Below the pieces are notes generated by a model that searched no databases, was not told the DNA's origin, and was given only the letters and a program-made list of their open reading frames with translations. A stretch of DNA of 64,000 nucleotides, from contig SZPG01000031.1 of assembly GCA_030263595.1 (NCBI GenBank), positions 1-64,000 of the forward strand. Reading direction: 5' to 3'. This document shows positions 55,322 through 63,452 of the stretch, in pieces. A program made the position numbers and the translations under genes. This DNA is from Chloroflexi bacterium CFX6 (GTDB lineage Bacteria > Chloroflexota > Anaerolineae > Anaerolineales > Villigracilaceae). Every line of letters begins with the position of its first letter. Position 1 is the stretch's first letter.

Positions 55322-56314
55322 ATGAATCTTTTCCATCTCCTCAAGAGACAGTCTCCGCCTCCTCCCACACCGACGCCTGTCCCTGACGATCCCGCCGAAC
55401 CTCCGCTGACGACCGTCCTCAAAACGCTCGTCATCGTCTACGACCCGCTGGTGGATCGCGCCTCCGGGAAAAAACTTTCAGAAGCCATGCAGTGGAACAG
55501 GGTCGAAGACCTCGCCAGGGGATTCATGTCCGACATCCTGCTCGTCAGCGGGGGACTCGCGCGATATCGAATCGTCGAACGCCTCGACGCGGACGACTTC
55601 CCCGCCAAAGTGGACGGTCACAAATACGACGCGCAAACCTACCTCAACGTCGCGCGCCGCGTTTCCCCTCCCTACATGCCGCAGGAGGCGGACTATCACG
55701 CCATTCTCGAACAATTCCACATCCTGGAACGCGTGGCGAAAGGGGAAATAGACGAAGTGTGGATCTTCAACTTCCCGCACGCGGGTTTCTACGAATCCAT
55801 CATGGGCGGACCCGGCGCGTTCTGGTGCAACGCCCCTCCATTGAAAAACACCGAAGCGGCGGGACGGCGGTTCGTCGTCATGGGATTTTCCTATGAACGC
55901 GGCGTCGGCGAAATGCTCGAAAACATGGGACACCGCGCCGAATCCATCCTGGGGAAAACCTTCGCCGCGCTGCCGGAAGACCAAAACCTTTGGAAGCGCT
56001 TCATCCGTTACGAAAAGACGCATCCGGGCAAAGCCGCCTGCGGAACTGTCCATTTTGCGCCCAACAGCCTCCGCGATTACGATTGGAACAACCCGGCGCC
56101 GGTCCTGAGCGAATGCGACGACTGGCTATATAACTTCCCGGAATTCAAAGGCGCAACACGCGCGGTCACATCGGCGGAATGGGGAAACGGGGATACCCGC
56201 GAACATCACAAATGGTGGTTCAGGCATATCCCAAAATCAGCAGGCAGAAAAAACGGCATCCACAATAACTGGTGGCAGTACATCATGGACCCGGACAACG
56301 TCCAAAGCGAATGA
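55322..56314 (+). CDS. Protein of unknown function, probably cytoplasmic
   Basis: 330 residues; AAAGGAT before the ATG. Short Pro-rich N-terminal segment, then a domain with TTVLKTLVIVYDPLVDRASG, DILLVSGGLARYRIVERLDA, GEIDEVWIFNFPHAGFYESI, RFVVMGFSYERGVGEMLENM and many Trp/His near the end (HHKWWFRHIP, NNWWQYIMDP). The phrase order suggests a surface or hydrolase-like protein, but I recognise no family. Codon use matches neighbours. Confidence 0.7.
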   Translation: MNLFHLLKRQSPPPPTPTPVPDDPAEPPLTTVLKTLVIVYDPLVDRASGKKLSEAMQWNRVEDLARGFMSDILLVSGGLARYRIVERLDADDFPAKVDGHKYDAQTYLNVARRVSPPYMPQEADYHAILEQFHILERVAKGEIDEVWIFNFPHAGFYESIMGGPGAFWCNAPPLKNTEAAGRRFVVMGFSYERGVGEMLENMGHRAESILGKTFAALPEDQNLWKRFIRYEKTHPGKAACGTVHFAPNSLRDYDWNNPAPVLSECDDWLYNFPEFKGATRAVTSAEWGNGDTREHHKWWFRHIPKSAGRKNGIHNNWWQYIMDPDNVQSE

Positions 56315-56395
56315 CGCGGGCGGTTCGTTTGAGAGTCTCCCGCTTGTCATAGACCTGTCATTTAAGTTTTTCGACCATGACATACAATTGATCAG

Positions 56396-58864
56396 ATGTT
56401 CCTTCAGAAGATTCTCGCTCCTCCGGGCAGGAGAGCCCGCTACGCCGTCGTCATCGCCGCCTTCGCGGCGTATATATGGGTCTTTGCCCGCTTCCATCAC
56501 GAATATGGGACGGCGCTCACTTCGCTTGCCATCTTCCCGGTCATTATCGGCAGTTGGTATTTCGGGGTAAGCGGGGGAATTGTGACTGCGCTATTGTCCA
56601 TAGGGACGGATTTCGCATACCTCCTCTTGGATGGTCATCCGTTGAGTGAATTAATCGAAGGCACGGGTTACGTCATCGGCAACAGCATCCTGGTCTTCGT
56701 GGCGCTCATCGTCGGACGCCTGGCGACCATCCTGCGCGAACGCAACGACGCCCTCCTCAGGCTGGAGAGGCTCGAAGAGGAGCGGCGCGACTATACCGAG
56801 TTGCTGGAATCGCTCAATGAAACCACGAGGATCGCATTGGAGGCGCGCGACCTGACGTCCGCCCTCGAAATCCTTTTGGAACGCACCTCGCAACTCTTCA
56901 AGGCGGACGATGGTTACCTCGTCCTGTGGGATGAAGCCGAGCAAAGACCCATCCCTTTCCTGGCATACGGCTCGATGAAGGACGTCTTTCCCCGGATGCA
57001 GATCGAAGTCGGGGAATCGTTCCTTTCCATCCACGTTCTTGAATTGGGACGCCCTCTTGCGATCCCGGACGTGAAAAACTATGAACATGCCAATCCCCGC
57101 CTGGCGGTTCGCTTCCCCGCCCGTTCCGCTCTCGGCCTGCCCCTGGTCAGCCGGGATCGCAAATTGGGGATCCTGTTCCTGGGATACAGGCAACCGCGCG
57201 CCTTCGATCAAACCGAAATCGTCCACGCCGATATCGTAGCCCGGCAGATCGCTCTCATCCTTACGAAGATCCAACTCCTGGAGCAAGCCCAAAAGCAGGT
57301 CAAGGAATTGACCATTCTGCACGAAGTGGCGACCATAGCCACACAGGCGGGAACTCTGGACGAACTGATCGAACGCGTCACAGACGTCATCGGCAGGAAC
57401 CTGTTCCCCGACAATTTCGGCATCATGCTGATGCATAATGAAAGAAACATGCTGAAGCCTCATCCATCCTATCGCTTCGTCAACAGGGCGAAAGGATCAC
57501 TGCCAAACGTGCCGATCGGCGAAGGAGTCAGCGGGCAGGTCGCCCAGACCGGCGTCCCCATCCGCGTGGGGAACATCCGGGAACTCGACAATTATCTCGA
57601 CATTGACCCGGAGACCGTCTCCGAACTGTGCGTGCCAATCAGGATCAAGGAGCAAATTCTCGGCGTGATCAACACGGAAAGTTCAAAGCCGAACGCCTTC
57701 ACCGCGGACGACGAGATTCTCCTGGAGACCCTCGCCGGTCAACTCGCCACCGCCATCGAGCAGTTGCGCGCGGAGGAAGCGGAAAGGAAGTGGCTGGAAC
57801 AACTGGCGCGCTCCAACGACCTGATCTATTCCCTCGCCCACATTACCACCCACATCGAAAAGGCGCTCGACACGGATGGGATCGTCCAAACCCTGGGGGA
57901 GGAATTGCTCAAGATCGGTCTCGTCTGCGCCGCCGCATTCTACAACGAAAAAAAGAGCGGGTTTACGTTCGCCTACACGTCCATGCCACCGCAAACGCTC
58001 GAACAATTCGAAAACGGCATCGGCTTTTCATTCATCAACTATTCGTTTTCGTTCGACCTGCTTAGGGCGGCGATAGAGGCCGACAATCTCTACCAGCCGG
58101 CGGTCGTGGACGATCCGCAGAACGAGATGCGGATCTTTTTCCCGCAGGAACGCGGCGGCATGGATCTCGCGAACGTCCTCGAGGAGGTCGGCATCGGCGA
58201 TGGAACGGAACTCATGCGCCTGCCGCTGATGTTCGAGGAACAATTGCTCGGAATATTATGGGTTTGGGGAAAAGCCATCACAAAAGCGGACCTGCCGGTC
58301 ATGTCCATCTTCGCAAAACAGATCGGCATCTCGCTCGAACGGGCGCGCCTGTTCGCGGAGGTGCAAAGCCTGGCGTTGACCGATCCATTGACCGGTTTGA
58401 GAAACCGCCGCAGCCTGTTCGATCTGGGAAAGATCGAGTTCTCCAGGGCGCATCGCATGAAACGCCCCTTCTGCTGCATGATGCTCGACCTCGATCACTT
58501 CAAAAAGGTCAATGACAATTTCGGGCACCAGGCGGGGGATGCGGTATTGCGGGAATTCGCGAGATGCTGCCAGAAATCGGTCCGGGAGATGGACCTGTTG
58601 GGACGATACGGCGGCGAGGAATTGCTCGTCTTCCTCCCCGAAACGGATTTGAAGACAGCCGTGCAGGTGGCGGAGCGTTTACGCAAAACCATCGCGGACC
58701 ATCCGATCAGAGTCAACTTTCAGGAATTGACTCTCACGGTCAGCATCGGCGTCGCGCAACTGGACGAAAACACCCTCGAACTGGAGACGCTCATCGCCCG
58801 CGCCGACCAGGCAATGTACATCGCAAAATACAGGGGGAGGAATCGCGTGGCGGTGAGTAAATAA
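56396..58864 (+). CDS. Membrane-bound GAF-GAF-GAF-GGDEF diguanylate cyclase
   Basis: 822 residues. Three to four N-terminal helices (KdpD/DUF4118-like: AIFPVIIGSWYFGVSGGIVT), a short coiled-coil, three GAF-type domains (about 160-290, 305-470, 490-650), then a GGDEF domain: LTDPLTGLRNRRSLFDLG, LDLDHFKKVNDNFGH, RYGGEELLVFLPE. GGEEL is an accepted active-site form and REMD five residues before it is a product-inhibition I-site. Makes cyclic-di-GMP. Converges with the SpoIIE-type phosphatase gene, four bases apart. Confidence 0.93.
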   Translation: MFLQKILAPPGRRARYAVVIAAFAAYIWVFARFHHEYGTALTSLAIFPVIIGSWYFGVSGGIVTALLSIGTDFAYLLLDGHPLSELIEGTGYVIGNSILVFVALIVGRLATILRERNDALLRLERLEEERRDYTELLESLNETTRIALEARDLTSALEILLERTSQLFKADDGYLVLWDEAEQRPIPFLAYGSMKDVFPRMQIEVGESFLSIHVLELGRPLAIPDVKNYEHANPRLAVRFPARSALGLPLVSRDRKLGILFLGYRQPRAFDQTEIVHADIVARQIALILTKIQLLEQAQKQVKELTILHEVATIATQAGTLDELIERVTDVIGRNLFPDNFGIMLMHNERNMLKPHPSYRFVNRAKGSLPNVPIGEGVSGQVAQTGVPIRVGNIRELDNYLDIDPETVSELCVPIRIKEQILGVINTESSKPNAFTADDEILLETLAGQLATAIEQLRAEEAERKWLEQLARSNDLIYSLAHITTHIEKALDTDGIVQTLGEELLKIGLVCAAAFYNEKKSGFTFAYTSMPPQTLEQFENGIGFSFINYSFSFDLLRAAIEADNLYQPAVVDDPQNEMRIFFPQERGGMDLANVLEEVGIGDGTELMRLPLMFEEQLLGILWVWGKAITKADLPVMSIFAKQIGISLERARLFAEVQSLALTDPLTGLRNRRSLFDLGKIEFSRAHRMKRPFCCMMLDLDHFKKVNDNFGHQAGDAVLREFARCCQKSVREMDLLGRYGGEELLVFLPETDLKTAVQVAERLRKTIADHPIRVNFQELTLTVSIGVAQLDENTLELETLIARADQAMYIAKYRGRNRVAVSK

Positions 58865-58868
58865 AAAT

Positions 58869-59888
58869 TCATCCCGATACTTTCAAGGCGATCATCGTAA
58901 CGTCGTCCGCCAGCGGTTTGTTTTCTCCGAACGCGCTCATGCTCTGGCGAACCGCCTGGAGCGTGTCCGAGGCTTTCAACCCCGCGTTCTGCCGGAAGAC
59001 TTCAGCCAGGCTATCCATCCCAAATTCCCTGTTGCCCGAATTCAATATTTCAGTGACGCCGTCCGTGTAGAGCAGGAGCGAATCCCCTTTCGAAAACACG
59101 AGCGATTCCGTCCTCGGATGAAAGTCCTCGACCAGGCCGACTGCCGGCGCGGTCGGTCTGAGCCAGATCACCTCGCCGCTTTCCCTGCGATGGAGGACGG
59201 GCGGATTATGTCCCGCGTTGACGTAGGCAAAAGAAAGGTTCGCCGGGTCGAAGCGCGCCAGAAACACCGTCACAAAGGTCGTGAAGTGTATGTTATGGAT
59301 GTAGAAGCGGTTGATCCGCTCGAGGATTTCGGCGGGCGAATCGGAATCGGGCGCGATCGTCCGCAGGGCGGTTTGCAGACTGCTCATCAACATTCCCGCC
59401 GAGACGCCATGTCCGCTCACGTCCGCGATAACCAGCCCGTGCGCGCCGTCGCGGTACCGAAAGAAATCGAAGTAATCGCCGCCGATGATCTCGGAGGGAC
59501 GGCTGAACGCCGCCAATTCCACCCCCCGGATGTTGGGAACACGCTGAGGCAGCAGGGCGCGCTGAACGATCTGCGAGAGTTCCAGTTCGGCTTCCAGCCG
59601 CCGCCGCTCCGCCTCGGAGTAATGGTCCAGGCACACGCTGGCGGTATAGTCCATCTCGAGAAGGCTGGAGTCGACGTAACCGCGGCAGACCACGCAAACT
59701 CCCAGGGTCTTCTCTTCGATCTTCTCCAGGCTGGCTTCGATCACGTGCAGGTGTTCCTGAACGCAACCTTCGTCCTCGCACAGGCAGATTTCCTTCTTTT
59801 CGGCGGGCGCGGCTTCCAGAAACTCCGCGATCTCCCTTTGCTTTGCCTTCAAAGCCTCCTGAACCTGCGGGTAAATGTCAGTTGCCAT
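58869..59888 (-). CDS. DksA-type zinc finger fused to SpoIIE/RsbU phosphatase
   Basis: 339 residues; GGAGG before the ATG. The N-terminal part has HVIEASLEKIEEKTLGVCVV with CVVC and a later Cys-x-x-His (CLDH), the DksA/TraR finger layout, plus a Cys pair in ICLCEDEGC. Residues from about 100 are a PP2C-like SpoIIE domain: IGGDYFDFFRY, GLVIADVSGHGVSAGM, YVNAGHNPPVLHR, LLLYTDGVTEILN, DDVTMIALK. RsbU-type phosphatases dephosphorylate anti-anti-sigma factors. The zinc finger fusion is unusual; no RsbV/W genes are nearby. Confidence 0.9.
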   Translation of the reverse strand: MATDIYPQVQEALKAKQREIAEFLEAAPAEKKEICLCEDEGCVQEHLHVIEASLEKIEEKTLGVCVVCRGYVDSSLLEMDYTASVCLDHYSEAERRRLEAELELSQIVQRALLPQRVPNIRGVELAAFSRPSEIIGGDYFDFFRYRDGAHGLVIADVSGHGVSAGMLMSSLQTALRTIAPDSDSPAEILERINRFYIHNIHFTTFVTVFLARFDPANLSFAYVNAGHNPPVLHRRESGEVIWLRPTAPAVGLVEDFHPRTESLVFSKGDSLLLYTDGVTEILNSGNREFGMDSLAEVFRQNAGLKASDTLQAVRQSMSAFGENKPLADDVTMIALKVSG

Positions 59889-59955
59889 TTCGTGCCTCCG
59901 ATGGGTGCGGGTGAAAAATTAGAACATTTGTTAGATACAACAATGTCGCCATTTC

Positions 59956-60714
59956 TTACACAGGCGTCCAAACCTGATACAACCCCAACCGGCCGTTCTC
60001 CCCGTCCGAATAAAACGTCTCGGACACGCGGAAACCGCTCCTTTCCGCCAATTCGGATAATTCCTCCTCGCTGAAGTGATGCACGTAACGCAGACCTCTT
60101 CCCCCGCTCCGCCAATCGAGCAGATAATCGCCCGCCTCCACCTCCGACCCGGAAACTGATACAGCCTCCCAGGGCTGGATCCTCGCCTTGAGTTTCTCGC
60201 TATTCAGGAACTGCCAGTTCGAATGGATGAACCTGCCCTCGGGCTTGAGCAGTTGACGAACCGCGTGGAGAAGATTCAGGCGAAGTTCGGTCGAGGGAAT
60301 GTGATGCAAAACGGCGAAGGCAGCGATCAGTGACCAGTGACCAGTGAGCAGTGACCAATGATCTAATTGATGACCGATAACTGATGACTGATCACTGATA
60401 ACTGAAAACCGGGTCAGATCGAGTTCGACAAACCTGGCAGAAAAATGCCCCGGCTGGGATTCCGCCTCTCGGAGCAGAGGCAGGCTGAAGTCCACGCCCA
60501 GATACGAGCCGCGGTGACCGCGCTTTGCCAGTTCGCGCGCCAGTTCCCCGTTGCCGCATCCCAGATCCAATATATCCTCATCCCCTTTCAGCATTTCGAG
60601 GACGCGCCTCACGCCGGGCTGAATCCGATTCCGCGTGGCGGAGAACGAATCGCCAAAACGGGTGTAGAACTCGCGGTTGAGCTCGAGGAGGCGCGCGGCG
60701 GTGGCTGAATCCAT
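59956..60714 (-). CDS. SAM-dependent methyltransferase with translated repeat
   Basis: 252 residues. Motif I DILDLGCGNGELARELAKRG, LGVDFSLPLL, AAFAVLHHIPS, LKPEGRFIHSNWQFL and a C-terminal YLLDWRSGGRGLRYVHHFSE resemble Trm9/ABH8-type tRNA methyltransferases, but the substrate cannot be fixed. Between LTRF and IAAFAVLHH lies an extra stretch (SVISDQSSVIGHQLDHWSLL) encoded by GACCAGTGA/ACTGATGA repeats. TATAAT six bases before the ATG marks a leaderless transcript; divergent from Elp3. Confidence 0.85.
   Translation of the reverse strand: MDSATAARLLELNREFYTRFGDSFSATRNRIQPGVRRVLEMLKGDEDILDLGCGNGELARELAKRGHRGSYLGVDFSLPLLREAESQPGHFSARFVELDLTRFSVISDQSSVIGHQLDHWSLLTGHWSLIAAFAVLHHIPSTELRLNLLHAVRQLLKPEGRFIHSNWQFLNSEKLKARIQPWEAVSVSGSEVEAGDYLLDWRSGGRGLRYVHHFSEEELSELAERSGFRVSETFYSDGENGRLGLYQVWTPV
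60325..60408. repeat. CAGTGACCAGTGA / CTGATGACTGATC repeats in the methyltransferase gene
   Basis: Left block: GATCAGTGACCAGTGACCAG; right block: CGATAACTGATGACTGATCA. Units are related in inverted fashion (GATCAGTGA versus ACTGATC), and the frame is kept. Confidence 0.85.
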
Positions 60715-60749
60715 GCCGTCATTATAACGGGTATAATCCTGCCACTACC
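60715..60749. promoter_or_regulatory. Divergent leaderless promoter, methyltransferase and Elp3
   Basis: Minus-strand TATAAT (60726-60721) ends six bases before the methyltransferase ATG; plus-strand TATAAT (60732-60737) ends 12 bases before the Elp3 ATG. Both genes share a 35-base intergenic space with no ribosome sites. Confidence 0.65.
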
Positions 60750-62489
60750 ATGATGCACATCGAACGGCGAGAACTCTGGAGAGAAACCCATCTCCTTACC
60801 CCCGATAAAAAGGACCTGGCGCGCGCCGCGCTGGAGGAGATCCGGCGCGGGCGCGACGTGACGAAAACCCTGCGAGGTCATCCGCTCGAGGGAGGCGGGT
60901 ATCTCAACAAATCCATGCTGGTTTCGATCTACAACGAGATGGTCGCGTCGGGAGAGATGGAGGAGGACCCGCGCCTGCTCGAACGCATCCGCATGAAGCC
61001 GATGCGCACCCTCTCCGGCGTGACAACCGTCACGGTTCTGACCAAGCCGTATCCGTGTCCCGGCAAATGTATCTTCTGCCCCACCGACGTGCGGATGCCC
61101 AAATCGTACCTGCCCGACGAACCCGGCGCGATGCGCGCCGTCGAACATCAATTCGACCCCTACGCGCAGGTGCGCGCCCGCATCGAGCAGTTGGAATCCT
61201 TGGGACACCCGACGGACAAGATCGAATTGCTCATCCTCGGTGGGACGTGGTCGTCGTACAGGAGGGATTACCAGGAATGGTTCGTGGCAAGATGTTTTGA
61301 CGCGATGAATGGACCTAACCCCCCGCCCCCCTTCCCTCCCAGGGAAGAGGGAGAAAGGGGGTTGGGTAAAGGCGAAATTCAAATCGAGAAAGTGGGAAGT
61401 GGAAAGTTACAGGCGGCTCATTTCGTCAACGAGACTGCTCCTCACCGCAACGTGGGACTGGTCATCGAGACGCGACCCGACGAGATCAACCCGGACGAGA
61501 TCCGCTGGCTTCGTCGCCTCGGCGTGACCAAGGTGCAGATGGGCGCCCAAAGTCTCGACGACCGCATCCTCGAGATCAACAAACGCGGGCACGACGTGGA
61601 ATGTACGCGCAAGGCTGCCGCCCTGCTGCGCGCGGCGGGATTCAAGATCGTCCTGCACTGGATGCCGAACCTCCTCGGCGCGACGCCCGAATCGGACCGC
61701 GAAGACTTTGCGCGTTTGTGGGACGACTTTTCTCCCGACGAGATCAAAATCTACCCCAATCAATTGCTCGCCAACGCGGAACTCTACGAATACTGGCAGC
61801 GCGGCGAATTCAAACCCTACGCCACGCAGGAACTCATCCACCTCATCGCGGACATCAAACCGACCATCCCGCGTTATTGCCGCGTGAACCGCGTCATCCG
61901 TGACATCCCATCCACAAACGTTGTAGAGGGAAATCGCAGGACGAGTCTCCGCCAGGATGTGCACGAGGAGATGAAGCGACGCGGTACGCGTTGCGAATGC
62001 GTGCGCTGCCGCGAGGTGAAAAGCAAGGCAGTGAATCCCGAATCGTCGAGACTGGACGACCTGGTGTATCGGGCGGGCGCGGCGGAGGAACACTTCATTT
62101 CGTTCGTCACGCCGGAGGACAAACTGGCTGGCTTTGTGAGGTTATCGTTGCCCGGTCGGGACTCTCCGCAAACCGGGTTGAGCGATTTGCATGAAGCGGC
62201 GTTGATCCGCGAACTGCACGTGTATGGGCAGTCGCTTCCCGTCGGCTCGGAAAAGGAGGGCGCGGCGCAACACGCCGGGCTTGGAACGCGCCTGCTCGAA
62301 GAGGCGGAACGGGTCGCAAAGGCGAACGGCTTCGAGCGCATGGCGGTCATCTCGGCGGTCGGCACGCGCGGATATTATCTCGGGCGCGGGTTCGAGCGGG
62401 GGGAACTCTATCTTGTGAAAAAGATCGGATGGCAGGATCAACCCTGGGTTGGGAAAGAAGCGGTTCTTCATCCGAATACAACGAATTAG
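60750..62489 (+). CDS. Elp3-family tRNA uridine acetyltransferase with repeat insertion
   Basis: 579 residues. Radical SAM part: LTKPYPCPGKCIFCP (CxxxCxxC), EPGAMRAVEHQFDPYAQV, LGGTWSSYRRDYQEWFV, VIETRPDEINPDEI, LGVTKVQMGAQSLDD. C-terminal GNAT domain: RELHVYGQSLPVG, HAGLGTRLLEEAERVA, GYYLGRGFERGELYLVKKI. Modifies wobble uridine (cm5U-type) in tRNA. Residues about 187-222 are extra and repeat-encoded (PNPPPPFPPREEGERGLGKG onward), lying between FDAMNG and HFVNETAPHR. Confidence 0.93.
   Translation: MMHIERRELWRETHLLTPDKKDLARAALEEIRRGRDVTKTLRGHPLEGGGYLNKSMLVSIYNEMVASGEMEEDPRLLERIRMKPMRTLSGVTTVTVLTKPYPCPGKCIFCPTDVRMPKSYLPDEPGAMRAVEHQFDPYAQVRARIEQLESLGHPTDKIELLILGGTWSSYRRDYQEWFVARCFDAMNGPNPPPPFPPREEGERGLGKGEIQIEKVGSGKLQAAHFVNETAPHRNVGLVIETRPDEINPDEIRWLRRLGVTKVQMGAQSLDDRILEINKRGHDVECTRKAAALLRAAGFKIVLHWMPNLLGATPESDREDFARLWDDFSPDEIKIYPNQLLANAELYEYWQRGEFKPYATQELIHLIADIKPTIPRYCRVNRVIRDIPSTNVVEGNRRTSLRQDVHEEMKRRGTRCECVRCREVKSKAVNPESSRLDDLVYRAGAAEEHFISFVTPEDKLAGFVRLSLPGRDSPQTGLSDLHEAALIRELHVYGQSLPVGSEKEGAAQHAGLGTRLLEEAERVAKANGFERMAVISAVGTRGYYLGRGFERGELYLVKKIGWQDQPWVGKEAVLHPNTTN
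61316..61410. repeat. Palindromic insertion inside the Elp3 gene
   Basis: CTAACCCCCC...GGGGGTTGGG outer and CTTCCCT-CCC-AGGGAAG inner pairs, followed by AGTGGGAAGTGGAAAGT, the same words as at 41991 and 55200. The frame is kept. Confidence 0.85.
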
Positions 62490-62555
62490 AGTTGCGTTAG
62501 ACATCCACCTGCGCGCTTGACTCGCGCTATTCACGGTGATAACAATTATCAGATT

Positions 62556-63440
62556 ATGGATTACAAGGACTATTACAAGATCCTGGGTGTGGACCGCAAA
62601 GCCAGCGAGGAAGATATCCGCAAGGCGTATCGCAACCTCGCCAAGCAATACCATCCAGATTACAACCCCGAAAACAAGGGAGCCGAGGAACGCTTCAAGG
62701 AAATCAACGAGGCGTATGAAGTCCTGAGCGATCCCAAAAAACGCGCGCATTACGACCGGCTGGGCTCCGATTACTCGCAATGGCAAAGGCGCGGCGCGCC
62801 GGGCAATTTCAACTGGGAACAATACGGCGGCTTCCCCGGCGGCGCGCGCGTCAACATAGACGACCTGAACGATCTGTTCGGCGGAGGCGGCTTCTCCGAT
62901 TTCTTCCAGTCAATTTTCGGCACGCGAGGCAGAGCCTCCTCGCGCTCCCAGCCGCAGGGTTACCAGCAGGAAATGGACATCACCCTCGAAGAGGCATATA
63001 AGGGAACGACCCGCCTGATCGAAAGCGGCGGCAAACAAAAACGGGTGCGTATCCCGGCGGGCGTCCGCGCGGGATCGAAGGTGCGCGTGGCGGGCGCGGG
63101 TCCGAACGGGCTCGACCTCTACCTGATCCTCAACCTCACCGAGGACGAGCGCTTCGAACGGCACGGGGACGACCTGCACACCGCCGCCACCGTGAGCGTG
63201 TTCACCGCCATCCTCGGCGGCGAAGCGGACGTGGAAACCCTCGACGGCCGGATCAAACTCAACATCCCCGCCGGCACGCAGCCCGGACAGGTCTTCCGCC
63301 TGGCGGGACGCGGCATGCCGCACTTGCGCGACCCAAAGAACAAGGGCGATCTCTTCGTCAAGATCAAGGTGCAAATCCCCAAATATCTGTCCTCGAAGCA
63401 AAGAGAACTTTTGGAAGAAGCCTCAAAAATCAAGTTTTAG
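62556..63440 (+). CDS. DnaJ-family co-chaperone, CbpA type
   Basis: 294 residues from the ATG at 62556 ([20 protein letters not shown]). J domain with HPD ([10 protein letters not shown], 30-34), a Gly/Phe-rich linker ([17 protein letters not shown]), then two DnaJ C-terminal beta domains ([56 protein letters not shown]). The four-cysteine zinc repeats of DnaJ are absent, so it is CbpA-like. Stimulates DnaK. The HtrA-type protease follows 12 bases later in the same direction. Confidence 0.93.
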   Translation: MDYKDYYKILGVDRKASEEDIRKAYRNLAKQYHPDYNPENKGAEERFKEINEAYEVLSDPKKRAHYDRLGSDYSQWQRRGAPGNFNWEQYGGFPGGARVNIDDLNDLFGGGGFSDFFQSIFGTRGRASSRSQPQGYQQEMDITLEEAYKGTTRLIESGGKQKRVRIPAGVRAGSKVRVAGAGPNGLDLYLILNLTEDERFERHGDDLHTAATVSVFTAILGGEADVETLDGRIKLNIPAGTQPGQVFRLAGRGMPHLRDPKNKGDLFVKIKVQIPKYLSSKQRELLEEASKIKF

Positions 63441-63452
63441 GAGTTCAACATA

